From Spirochaetaceae bacterium (GTDB lineage Bacteria; Spirochaetota; Spirochaetia; Treponematales; Breznakiellaceae): a stretch of DNA of 15,388 nt. Positions 1 to 6,877 of this stretch are shown piece after piece. The position numbers and the translations under genes were made by a program. The DNA is taken from positions 1 to 15,388 of the forward strand of contig JAIRNN010000231.1 in the NCBI GenBank assembly GCA_031257995.1, read 5' to 3'. The notes under the pieces are model-generated. The model was given only the letters and a program-made list of their open reading frames with translations, did not search any database and was not told where the DNA came from. Within the stretch, counting starts at the first letter, position 1, and every line of letters begins with the position of its first letter.

Positions 1-1
1 G

Positions 2-145
2 GCGGAAGCGTTTGTGGCGGCCACGCCGATAGAGGAGATATTGACGTATAAGTTGAGTTGGGGCAGCCCCCGGACGAACGGGAAGGCCAAAGGGAACCGT
101 CTTTCGTTGGAGATAACCCCCAAACCCGCGCCTCCGCCCAGATAA
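2..145 (+). CDS. C-terminal end of an unidentified protein (partial, runs off the window start)
   Basis: The second reading frame is open from the first base of the window to a TAA at 143-145 and gives 47 residues. The peptide reads as genuine protein: a short helix-like stretch (AEAFVAATPIEEIL) followed by alternating polar and hydrophobic residues around a Gly/Asn-rich turn (LTYKLSWGSPRTNGKAKGN, then RLSLEI), ending in a Pro-rich tail. That pattern would suit a terminal beta-hairpin, for example of a surface or outer-membrane protein, but no family is recognised. The same-strand membrane-protein gene lies about 255 bases downstream and has its own promoter candidate, so this is probably a separate transcription unit. 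The competing frame opening at 58 starts at TTG, has no ribosome-binding site and an implausible composition. Confidence 0.4.
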   Translation, partial: AEAFVAATPIEEILTYKLSWGSPRTNGKAKGNRLSLEITPKPAPPPR

Positions 146-282
146 CGCCCCCGGATCACAGCCCCAAGGGAGGTACAGACAGTCTCAATCACGTGGGCCG
201 CCGATGGCCACAAGAGAAGTCTGCCCACACCGTAACGCGGGGTTTTGAAACAGGCCCAATAGTTCGTGTCTGTTCGTGTGGC

Positions 283-311
283 GGATCTGTGACCCCGGGG
301 ATCACGGATCC
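283..311. repeat. near-perfect palindrome with BamHI-like GGATC ends
   Basis: The arms are GGATCTGTGA (283-292) and TCACGGATCC (302-311). They pair at ten positions, one as G-U, around a CCCCGGGG-like centre. The element follows the partial protein and precedes the next promoter. No T-run follows directly on either side, so it is only a weak terminator candidate. It could equally be a protein-binding or repeat palindrome. The rest of 146-364 shows no gene or other clear signal, apart from two close copies of TTCGTGT just upstream. Confidence 0.5.
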
Positions 312-364
312 CTTGCGGCTCTAAAAATTTCCATGCGTTTATTCTGCGGTCTCTCCGAGATGCC

Positions 365-393
365 TTCACCAAGCGTGTGATTTTTGTTATGAT
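365..393 (+). promoter_or_regulatory. sigma-70-type promoter with extended -10
   Basis: The -35 candidate TTCACC (365-370) is followed by a 17-bp spacer and TATGAT (388-393). A TG one base upstream of the hexamer makes an extended -10 (TGTTATGAT). The predicted transcription start is at about 399-401, which is practically on the ATG at 402. The match is good, but it is called by eye from sequence only. Confidence 0.5.
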
Positions 394-401
394 AGAGGGG
401 A

Positions 402-1025
402 ATGGGGCTTTTTTCTCTGCTTTTCGCGGTTGTGTTTGTGGTGTTTTGGGTTTCGTTTCCGCAAAACAGGTTGTTGTCGGTTTTTTCGGCTGGGACGGCG
501 TGCCTGACGGGGGCGGTTCTTGCGCTGATCCGGTATGTGGTTGTCACGGAGCCGCGTGTTCATGATTATGGGTGGCCGCTTTATATCGCCGCTCTGTTGT
601 TTCACGTTCTGCCGCCGGTCGCGCTTTTCTCGGCGGTGTTTGGCTTGCTCGGACGGCTGCATGTCATTTCGGCGGAATGTGGCGGCGCATGGGCATCGTG
701 GCTGCTCACTGCGCTTGTTCCCTATGGGGCGGTTTTCGCGCTGTCGGCGCCGGAGCCGGGAACGGTGAGGGCGCTGGTGTTGCTGCCGGTTCTATGGGTA
801 ACGGTGATCGTTGTGATACGTTTCTTCCATATAAGGGCCGTTTGCGCGGCGCATATTCTGGCGCGGATCTTTTTTGCGGTGTGTATCCTCGCGATTCCGT
901 TCCTCGGGGCGGCGGCTTATTTCGCGTGGTTTGCCAAAGAGACAGTTTTGCTGGCGGTGTTTATGTTGCCACTTGCCGTGTTTGCCGTTTTGCACTTCCT
1001 GCTTGATTATAAGGCCGGTAAATGA
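402..1025 (+). CDS. multi-pass integral membrane protein, function unknown
   Basis: This is a 207-residue, highly hydrophobic protein of unrecognised family. Roughly seven membrane segments can be drawn, at about residues 1-19, 25-48, 58-84, 97-114, 122-144, 150-176 and 179-203. The connecting loops are short and there is no obvious catalytic motif. An in-frame TAG at 393-395 rules out any longer start, so ATG 402 is the most upstream start possible. The purine-rich AGAGGGG before it is only about 1 nt from the ATG, and the predicted promoter would place the transcript start there too, so initiation may be leaderless or at a later codon. The stop overlaps the ribF start in an ATGA (1022-1025), which implies translational coupling. 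A link to flavin metabolism or ribosome function would be speculation. Confidence 0.75.
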   Translation: MGLFSLLFAVVFVVFWVSFPQNRLLSVFSAGTACLTGAVLALIRYVVVTEPRVHDYGWPLYIAALLFHVLPPVALFSAVFGLLGRLHVISAECGGAWASWLLTALVPYGAVFALSAPEPGTVRALVLLPVLWVTVIVVIRFFHIRAVCAAHILARIFFAVCILAIPFLGAAAYFAWFAKETVLLAVFMLPLAVFAVLHFLLDYKAGK

Positions 1026-1591
1026 GAATCCTTTCGTGGGACGAGTTGAGCGTCGGAAATGGCGCGTTTCGGGATAAGACTGCCGTAACGATCGGGGTGT
1101 TTGACGGGGTACACCGGGGGCATCAGGTTTTGTTGCGCAAGGTGGTCTCTTCGGGGTACGCGCCCGTGGCCGTAACATTCAGCAATCATCCCCGGAGCGT
1201 TGTCGCACACCGGAAAGCCCCCCGGCTGCTTATCACAGTCGAAGAACGGCTCGCGATTTTCGAGAAAAACGGGATAGAGGCGGCTGTCCTTATTGACTTT
1301 TCTCAAAAGTTCAGTATACTGTCAGGAAAGGCGTTTTTAGAGGCGTTGTGGAAGAATGCCGCGCCTGACTATATGGCAATCGGGGCCACGTTCCGGTGCG
1401 GGTATCGGGGCGGCCTTGACGCGGCGGGAGTGGCCCGGATCAATGCGGAGGCGGGGGTGCGGACGGAGATTGTGGAACCCGTGCTGGAGGGCGGCCTCCC
1501 GGTGAGTTCGAGCCGTATCAGGGAGGCCCTTGCCGCCGGAGATACCGCCCTTGCCGAGCGTATGCTGGGCAGAAAGGTAAAATTATTTTGA
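1022..1591 (+). CDS. ribF: RibF-type FMN adenylyltransferase (FAD synthetase), single domain, no riboflavin kinase domain
   Basis: The 189-residue protein matches the nucleotidyltransferase half of RibF, which makes FAD from FMN and ATP in the cytoplasm. Visible signatures are GVFDGVHRGH (residues 25-34, nucleotide-binding HxGH), VTFSNHPRSV (51-60), GATFRCGYRGG (about 121-131) and VSSSRIREAL (161-170). Bifunctional RibF proteins are about 300 residues and continue from an LGRxY linker into a riboflavin kinase domain with a GFPTAN-like motif. Here the protein stops at MLGRKVKLF, exactly at that linker, and no kinase sequence follows in any frame before rpsO. The kinase activity, if present, must be encoded elsewhere. 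The start overlaps the upstream stop (ATGA). A ribF-rpsO-pnp order is common in bacteria and supports the call. Confidence 0.88.
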   Translation: MRILSWDELSVGNGAFRDKTAVTIGVFDGVHRGHQVLLRKVVSSGYAPVAVTFSNHPRSVVAHRKAPRLLITVEERLAIFEKNGIEAAVLIDFSQKFSILSGKAFLEALWKNAAPDYMAIGATFRCGYRGGLDAAGVARINAEAGVRTEIVEPVLEGGLPVSSSRIREALAAGDTALAERMLGRKVKLF

Positions 1592-1593
1592 CT

Positions 1594-1623
1594 TTGTGTT
1601 ATAGTTGAAGGTATGTTTATACT
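1594..1623 (+). promoter_or_regulatory. candidate rpsO promoter
   Basis: TATACT (1618-1623) is a good -10 hexamer, and TTGTGT (1594-1599) lies 18 bp upstream as a weak -35. An alternative pairing is TTGACT (1588-1593) with TATGTT (1612-1617), also 18 bp apart. Either would start transcription shortly before the S15 ribosome-binding site, allowing rpsO-pnp expression independent of ribF. Confidence 0.35.
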
Positions 1624-1647
1624 ATTATGTTTATCGAGGAGAAAAGA

Positions 1648-1917
1648 ATGGCTTTGAACAGGGATGAGACAACATCCATCATCAACAAATTTGGAAAGGA
1701 TGCCCATGACACCGGGGCATCGGAGGTGCAGGTCGCGCTTTTGACGGAGCGTATCAAGGGACTTACCGCCCACCGCAACCAGTTCAAAAAGGACAAGTCC
1801 GCTGCCCGCAGTATGCAGATTCTTGTCGGCAAGAGGCGGAAACTGCTCCAGTATATGCGGAGGACGAACCTCGAAGGGTATCGCGTTCTGATCAAAGATC
1901 TCGGTTTGAGAAAGTAG
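1648..1917 (+). CDS. rpsO: 30S ribosomal protein S15
   Basis: The protein has 89 residues, the standard S15 length. S15 hallmarks are present: the N-terminal helix MALNRDETTSIINKF, the rRNA-contacting DTGASEVQVALLTERI segment, LTAHRNQFKKDKSAARSM, and the conserved C-terminal RRKLLQYMRR and LIKDLGLRK. S15 binds 16S rRNA at the platform junction early in 30S assembly. The start at 1648 is preferred over the in-frame ATG at 1627 because a GAGGAG ribosome-binding site (about 1636-1641) precedes it and because it gives the family's normal N-terminus. It lies between ribF and pnp, the classical arrangement. Confidence 0.97.
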   Translation: MALNRDETTSIINKFGKDAHDTGASEVQVALLTERIKGLTAHRNQFKKDKSAARSMQILVGKRRKLLQYMRRTNLEGYRVLIKDLGLRK

Positions 1918-1928
1918 TTCCGCTGCGC

Positions 1929-1989
1929 GAATGGATAATGGAAAATGAGTGGGGGCTTGGAGACTGCCCGTGTCATTTCCATTATTCGC
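1929..1989. repeat. imperfect inverted repeat just after rpsO
   Basis: The left arm at 1929-1947 (GCGAA..TAATGG.AAATG elements) pairs with the right arm at 1974-1989 (CATTTCCATTATTCGC). A 4-nt insertion and one extra A interrupt the left arm. The 26-nt loop itself contains GGGC and GCCC. It lies 10-70 nt after the rpsO stop and could act as a 3' stabilising or processing hairpin. No U-run follows. Confidence 0.45.
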
Positions 1990-2026
1990 TTTCCGTCTTC
2001 AACATCCGCTTTTCGTTTTCAACTCC
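1987..2026. repeat. two tandem copies of a 20-bp pyrimidine-rich unit
   Basis: The units 1987-2006 and 2007-2026 match at 16 of 20 positions. Both begin CGCTTT and share TTCAAC near the end. The function is not evident. They form part of the repeat-dense spacer between rpsO and pnp. Confidence 0.45.
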
Positions 2027-2184
2027 CCGTGGGGTTTTTCCCCTTCGGGGAAAGGGATAATGGTGGGAATGGGGGCGTTGCGGGGGTGTCCCCCGCAGAG
2101 GGGGTAGCGTAAGACCATGCGGAGGGCGGCTCAAGTTTTGAGCTTGCCCGGAGCGGGGGCTGGAGCGAGGGGGAGACTTCCCCC
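2025..2184. repeat. cluster of GC-rich hairpins in the rpsO-pnp spacer, probable intergenic repeat element
   Basis: Four compact dyads follow one another. They are TTTCCCC/GGGGAAA (2037-2053, overlapping an alternative CCCC/GGGG plus T5 hairpin at 2025-2039), TGCGGGGG/CCCCCGCA with a 3-nt loop (2079-2097), GCTCAA/TTGAGC with a 3-nt loop (2129-2143) and GGGGGA/TCCCCC with a 4-nt loop (2169-2184). Stem-loops at this place are known in E. coli, where an RNase III-cleaved hairpin before pnp lets PNPase autoregulate its mRNA. A similar role is possible here, but the composition looks more like a mobile or dispersed repeat. No coding region is evident on either strand in 1918-2228. Confidence 0.6.
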
Positions 2185-2228
2185 TTATATTGGATATGAG
2201 GAATTTTAAGGTTAAGGAATAAAGAATT

Positions 2229-4451
2229 ATGGTTAATCGTGTAACGTATCAGATTGGGGATGAGGAGCTCATCCTCGAAACAGGAAAAATTGCGAAACAG
2301 GCGAATGGAGCGGTTTTCGCGCAGTATGCGGGGTCGGTGGTTATCGCGACGGTATGCAGTTCGAGTGAGCCGGTGGAGGGGCTGGATTATGTGCCGCTCA
2401 CCGTTGACTATAACGAGAAGTATTATGCGGCAGGGAAGATTCCGGGCGGTTTTATCAAGCGGGAGAGCAGGCCAAAGGACAAGGAGATTCTGGTCTCGCG
2501 GCTTATTGACCGTCCGATGCGGCCACTTTTTGACAAGCGGTTCGGGCGGGAGATTCAGTTGGTGCCGACAGCGGTTTCCACGGACATGGTAAATCCGCCG
2601 GATATTCTGGCGATTATCGCGGCTTCGGCGGCAGTGCATATCTCGGACATTCCGTTTGGCGGCCCGGTTGCGGGAGTGCGGGTTTGTTCGGTCGGGGGCG
2701 GGCTGGTCATCAATCCGACGTATGAGCAGATTGAGAAGTCTGACCTTGAGATCGTGGTCGCCGGGACGAAGGACGGGATCACGATGGTGGAAGGCGGCGC
2801 GCGCGAAGTGAGTGAGGAATTGATGTTGGCCGCCATCGAGAAGGGAGCGGCGGTTGTCTCCGATCTGTGCGTTTTGCAGGAGGAGTTGCGCGGACTTGCC
2901 GGGAAGGAAAAGTTGCCCCTCACCGAGATGAAGGCGGAACTGGAGAACGGCGCGGAGATCAGAGGGGCGGCGTATCCCCGGCTGGAAGAGGCGTGCTTTG
3001 TGAAGGCAAAACTGGCGCGGCACGACGCGGTTCACGCGGTCAAGAACGAGTTTAAGGAAAAATACGCGACCCAGCTTGAAGACGAGACGCAGCAAAAGCT
3101 CTTTGACGCGCTTTTCGAGGATATGCAGTACGAGATTCTTCGCGCGGGCATTCTCGACAAGGGGAAGCGTGTGGACGGCCGGGGGACTGAGGACATTCGC
3201 GACATCGCCTGCGAGGTGGGGCTGCTCCCGCGCACCCATGGGTCGGCGCTGTTTACCCGCGGCGAAACCCAGGCGCTTGCGGTAACGACGCTGGGCACGG
3301 TGTTTGACGAGCAGGTGTTTGACGACATCGAAGGCGACAAGCGCGAAAACTTCATGCTGCACTACAACTTTCCGCCCTACTCGGTTGGCGAGGTGGGTCG
3401 CTTGGGGACGGGCCGCCGGGAGATCGGGCATGGCAACCTTGCCCGCCGCTCGCTTGAGGCGATGGTCCCCAGCAAGGCGGAGTTCCCTTACACGATCCGC
3501 GTGGTGAGCGAGATCATGGAGTCTAACGGTTCCTCGTCGATGGCTTCGGTGTGCGGCGGTACGCTCTCTATGCTGAACGCCGGGGTGCCGATGAAGAAGC
3601 CGGTGGCCGGTATCGCGATGGGGCTTATCACGGAGAGCAACGATCCGGGCGCGCGCTACGCGATTCTGTCCGACATCTTGGGCGACGAAGACCACTTGGG
3701 CGACATGGATTTCAAGGTGGCCGGTACGGAAGACGGCATCACCGGGTTCCAGATGGACATCAAGATCGCCGGAGTGAGTACGGAAATATTGAAAAACGCG
3801 CTGGCCCAAGCCAAACGCGGAAGGCTCCACATTCTCGGTATTATGAACCAGACGGCGAACAAACCCGCCGAGAAGATCAGCGACTATGCGCCCAAGATTG
3901 TTACGATGAAGATTGATGTGGACAAGATCGGCGCGCTCATCGGGCCCGGCGGCAAGAACGTCAAGGCGTTGTGCGAGCAGTACAGCGTAAAGATCGACAC
4001 GGCGGATGACGGCACGGTAACGATTTTCGGGAAAAACGCCGCCGATGCCACAAACGCGCAAAAGGCGGTTCACGGCATTGTCGATGATCCGGAAACCGGC
4101 ATTGTGTATCAGGGCGTTGTGCGGCGCATCATGGATTTTGGCGCTTTTGTTGAGATTCTTCCCGGCAAAGAAGGACTGGTCCACATCTCGAAACTGTCCC
4201 GTGAACGGATCGCTTCTGTTGGCGATATTCTCCAAGAGGGTCAGGAAATCCCGGTCAAACTCATGGAAATTGACAAGATGGGCCGCCTCAACCTCTCCTA
4301 CATCGACGCGATTGATCCCAACGGCGTTCAGGCCTACGAACCCCGGCACGATTCCCGGCCTCCGCGAAACGGCGGCTACGACCGGCCTTCCCGCCGGGAT
4401 GGGCATAATGACCGAGGCGGGCGCGGCGGCGACCGGCCCCGGTATCGGTAA
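2229..4451 (+). CDS. pnp: polyribonucleotide nucleotidyltransferase (PNPase)
   Basis: This 740-residue trimeric 3'-5' exoribonuclease performs phosphorolysis of RNA in cytoplasmic mRNA decay. The domain order is complete: a first RNase PH core (with the KEILVSRLIDRPMRPLF motif near residues 88-104), a helical linker, and a second catalytic RNase PH core with FTRGETQALAVTTLG, SNGSSSMASVCGG and DILGDEDHLGDMDF. In the last motif Asp486 and Asp492 fall at the same numbers as the E. coli catalytic aspartates. A KH domain with GPGG (572-575) and an S1 domain (about 625-693, GVVRRIMDFGAFVEI) follow. Beyond S1 there is an unusual Arg/Gly/Asp-rich, probably disordered tail of about 40 residues. The start ATG has AAGGA 10 nt upstream. 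A long open frame on the opposite strand is a codon-bias shadow. Confidence 0.97.
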   Translation: MVNRVTYQIGDEELILETGKIAKQANGAVFAQYAGSVVIATVCSSSEPVEGLDYVPLTVDYNEKYYAAGKIPGGFIKRESRPKDKEILVSRLIDRPMRPLFDKRFGREIQLVPTAVSTDMVNPPDILAIIAASAAVHISDIPFGGPVAGVRVCSVGGGLVINPTYEQIEKSDLEIVVAGTKDGITMVEGGAREVSEELMLAAIEKGAAVVSDLCVLQEELRGLAGKEKLPLTEMKAELENGAEIRGAAYPRLEEACFVKAKLARHDAVHAVKNEFKEKYATQLEDETQQKLFDALFEDMQYEILRAGILDKGKRVDGRGTEDIRDIACEVGLLPRTHGSALFTRGETQALAVTTLGTVFDEQVFDDIEGDKRENFMLHYNFPPYSVGEVGRLGTGRREIGHGNLARRSLEAMVPSKAEFPYTIRVVSEIMESNGSSSMASVCGGTLSMLNAGVPMKKPVAGIAMGLITESNDPGARYAILSDILGDEDHLGDMDFKVAGTEDGITGFQMDIKIAGVSTEILKNALAQAKRGRLHILGIMNQTANKPAEKISDYAPKIVTMKIDVDKIGALIGPGGKNVKALCEQYSVKIDTADDGTVTIFGKNAADATNAQKAVHGIVDDPETGIVYQGVVRRIMDFGAFVEILPGKEGLVHISKLSRERIASVGDILQEGQEIPVKLMEIDKMGRLNLSYIDAIDPNGVQAYEPRHDSRPPRNGGYDRPSRRDGHNDRGGRGGDRPRYR

Positions 4452-4582
4452 TTGTTATCGCCGGACGTAGGGACGACTTGGGCAAACCGGCGCGAAAGTG
4501 TTGCGGGGTTTGCTCAAGCCGCATGATGCGAAACGTGTCTCCGCAGTGCTGGCGGGGTGTCGTGCTTGTAGAATTTGCGTCA

Positions 4583-4597
4583 TTTTGTAATACAAAA
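4583..4597. promoter_or_regulatory. AT-rich perfect palindrome
   Basis: TTTTGTA and TACAAAA flank a single central A. The site lies in the 316-bp gap after pnp, where no other gene starts, so an operator role is not obvious. The surrounding 4452-4640 stretch has no credible gene. Confidence 0.3.
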
Positions 4598-4650
4598 ACC
4601 ACGATGTATGGTCTACGGTGAGCCTTCGGTTCGATAGAGTTTGCAAGATA

Positions 4651-4676
4651 AAAAATCGCCTGATCGGTGATTTTTT
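4651..4676. terminator. bidirectional intrinsic terminator between pnp and the GH3 operon
   Basis: The stem AAAAATCGCC (4651-4660) pairs fully with GGTGATTTTT (4666-4675), including one G-U, around a TGATC loop. It is followed by a T-run on the + strand and preceded by an A-run that is a T-run on the minus strand. The two flanking genes converge here, so one structure can end both transcripts. Confidence 0.8.
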
Positions 4677-4694
4677 GAGACTTTAGGCGCGAAT

Positions 4695-4722
4695 CGCAAC
4701 AAACTCCTCGGAGTTTGTTGCG
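4695..4722. repeat. perfect 13-bp inverted repeat
   Basis: CGCAACAAACTCC (4695-4707) is followed by a 2-nt centre and its exact complement (4710-4722). No T-run follows directly, so it is not a classical terminator, and the terminator 20 bp away makes a second one unnecessary. It may be a REP-like dispersed palindrome or a 3' end stabiliser for the minus-strand operon. Confidence 0.6.
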
Positions 4723-4767
4723 TGAGATTTTAAGCAATGAGAAACCGCCCCTTAGCGTTTCATCAAC

Positions 4768-6825
4768 TTAGGCAACCGTAAAGCTCCCTTTGAGGAGATC
4801 CTTTCCGGCGCTGCTGGAACCGACATACCCTTCATACATCATCTTTTCAAGCTCCCACCTGTTTTCGTTCCACCATGCCAATCTGCTCAGGGGGCAGGAA
4901 ATCTCCACAGCCTTTGACTCGCCAGCCCGAAGGGTGATTCTTTTAAATCCCCGCAGCGATTTAACCGGCCGGTCAACTTTGGATTGGGAAAACCCAACAT
5001 AGAACTGTACCACTTCATCACCCTCCCGTTTGCCGGAATTTTTCACCGTAACGCCGGCGATGACCGTATCGCCTTTAACCTCGAAAGAGGCCCCTGAATA
5101 TTCAAACCTCGTGTAGGAAAGGCCGAAGCCGTAGGGAACCGAAGGTTCAACGCCTTCTTTTTCCAGTTTTTGGAAACCGTGGTAATAGTTGTATACCTGC
5201 TCCTCGGCGGCCCAGTCTACTTGGGGCAGATCGCTTTCTTTCTTGACAATGACGAAGGGCAGCTTGCCGCCGGGATTGTTATCCCCAAAGAGAGTCTCGG
5301 CAATGACTGTCCCGCCTTCCTGACCGGGATAATAGGCCATAAGGATTGCCGGGGTCTTGTCCTTCCATTCGTCAATCATGATCATGTTGCCACCGATAAG
5401 CACTACCACGGTGTTCGGATTCTGAGGCGCAACGGCTTTAATCAGTTCGATCTCGTTTTTGTGGAGCCCCAGCGAGTCTTTCCTGTCGCCGCCCATATCC
5501 TTTTCAAATTTCTCGGAGGCGGATATAAATTCCCCCTCATCGTTATGATTGTAACCGGCAACGATAATAACCGCGCAGGCTTCTTTGGCGATCTTTTTTG
5601 CCTTTTCGGTATCCGCTCCATCATAGTATATCACTTCCGCTCCGGGCAAAAGCCTGCTTACACCGGCAACGGGAGTTACCACATAATGGGGAAATACGCG
5701 GCTAGAACCGTGGTCGCCAATATTTTCCACATTACCCAATTTACCCAGCACCGCAACCGTCCCGGTTTTCTCTTTGGAGAAAGGCAGAACATTATTATCA
5801 TTCTTAATCAAGGTCATGGCTTTTTGCGCGGCTTTTTTTGCCAGAGCTATATGGGGCTGACTCCCTATAACTTTACGGGGATACTCTTCCGGGTCGGGTG
5901 CTTTAGAAAAGGCAAGGAGGGTGCGGACAATGCGAAGAGCCGCATCGTTAATAACCGCCTCGCTGACTTTGCCCTCCCTGACTGCCTTGGCAAGGTTTTC
6001 GCCGTAGAAGTGGGTATCGCACATTTCAATATCAAGACCGGCATTAGCGGCTTTAACCGTGTCCCTGGTTCCCCACATAAAATCGGAACTGATAAATCCG
6101 TCAAAATCCCATTCCGTTTTGAGGACATCGGTCAAAAGATATTTGTTCATGCCGTTATAGACACCCTGATATTTGTTGTAAGAACTCATTACCGAAGCCG
6201 CGCCGGCCTTAATACATTCTTCAAAATGACGAAGATACACTTCACGCTCGGTCCGTTTGTCCGCCACAACACTGACCACAAAACGGCCGTTTTCCATGCT
6301 GTTAAAGGCATAATGTTTGATGCAGGCAATAACGTTTTGATATTGAATACCTTTCAACAGCCCTATGCCCATAGCGCTCAAATGAAAGTCGTCCTCGCCG
6401 TATACTTCCTGACTGCGCCCCCAGCCGGGATTATAAGGAAGGTTAATGCAGACGCCGCCGTAGTAGTTGCCGCCATAGGCGCGGATTTCCCGGCCGATTG
6501 CCTTTCCTATTTCCTCTTCCAGCCCCGGATCAAAGGTGGCGCCCCGTGCCATCGTAACGGGAAAGCAGGTGCTTTTTTCACAGACAACCCCCCGCGGGCC
6601 GTCACAAAACCGCATCTCCGGCACGCCAAGCCTTTTATTTCCCCCAGCAGGATAGGGATAGACATTGTAGTGGTTATCCGCGCTGGGATGGTTAAACGCC
6701 TCGGCATTATCCTCCAGGGATGACCTGCCGCTCATAAGATAAATTTTTTCCTCCAGCGACATCTGAGAGACCATTTTTTTTGCCTCTTCGGTGAACGACA
6801 GACGAAATTCTTTTGTTGCTTTCAT
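4768..6825 (-). CDS. cytoplasmic glycoside hydrolase family 3 (beta-glucosidase/xylosidase type)
   Basis: This 685-residue GH3 enzyme should hydrolyse terminal beta-linked sugars with retention. The N-terminal barrel carries CDGPRGV (74-80), YGED (142-145), KHYAFN (170-175) and the nucleophile motif GFISSDF (Asp248). The second domain has the acid/base region NDEGEF (428-433), GGDR and YYPGQEGG (498-505). A C-terminal fibronectin-III-like domain starts after the VPYGFGLSYT motif (563-572). There is no signal peptide, so it acts on imported substrate. ATG 6825 is preferred over a TTG 15 nt upstream because AGGAG lies 7 nt before it. It is the last gene of the transporter operon, 52 nt after permease B. 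The exact substrate cannot be read from sequence. Confidence 0.92.
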   Translation of the reverse strand: MKATKEFRLSFTEEAKKMVSQMSLEEKIYLMSGRSSLEDNAEAFNHPSADNHYNVYPYPAGGNKRLGVPEMRFCDGPRGVVCEKSTCFPVTMARGATFDPGLEEEIGKAIGREIRAYGGNYYGGVCINLPYNPGWGRSQEVYGEDDFHLSAMGIGLLKGIQYQNVIACIKHYAFNSMENGRFVVSVVADKRTEREVYLRHFEECIKAGAASVMSSYNKYQGVYNGMNKYLLTDVLKTEWDFDGFISSDFMWGTRDTVKAANAGLDIEMCDTHFYGENLAKAVREGKVSEAVINDAALRIVRTLLAFSKAPDPEEYPRKVIGSQPHIALAKKAAQKAMTLIKNDNNVLPFSKEKTGTVAVLGKLGNVENIGDHGSSRVFPHYVVTPVAGVSRLLPGAEVIYYDGADTEKAKKIAKEACAVIIVAGYNHNDEGEFISASEKFEKDMGGDRKDSLGLHKNEIELIKAVAPQNPNTVVVLIGGNMIMIDEWKDKTPAILMAYYPGQEGGTVIAETLFGDNNPGGKLPFVIVKKESDLPQVDWAAEEQVYNYYHGFQKLEKEGVEPSVPYGFGLSYTRFEYSGASFEVKGDTVIAGVTVKNSGKREGDEVVQFYVGFSQSKVDRPVKSLRGFKRITLRAGESKAVEISCPLSRLAWWNENRWELEKMMYEGYVGSSSAGKDLLKGSFTVA

Positions 6826-6877
6826 TCCTATTCTCCTCAAAAATAATTATTCAAAGGCGTTTCAAACCGCCGTCTAT

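Noticed and set aside
58..324. An 88-codon frame near the window start
   Set aside because: It starts at TTG without a ribosome-binding site, and its composition is unlike a folded protein. It runs through the palindrome at 283-311.
2019..4406. A 795-codon open frame on the minus strand opposite pnp
   Set aside because: It overlaps the unmistakable PNPase gene. Its product is His/Arg-rich with no recognisable domain, and it arises from strong third-position GC bias in pnp.
4523..4621. A 32-codon plus-strand frame after pnp
   Set aside because: It has no ribosome-binding site and no protein-like pattern, and it contains the AT-rich palindrome.
5170..6723. A 517-codon open frame on the plus strand opposite the first GH3 gene
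   Set aside because: The GH3 gene is conserved from end to end on the other strand. This frame has no ribosome-binding site or family motifs.
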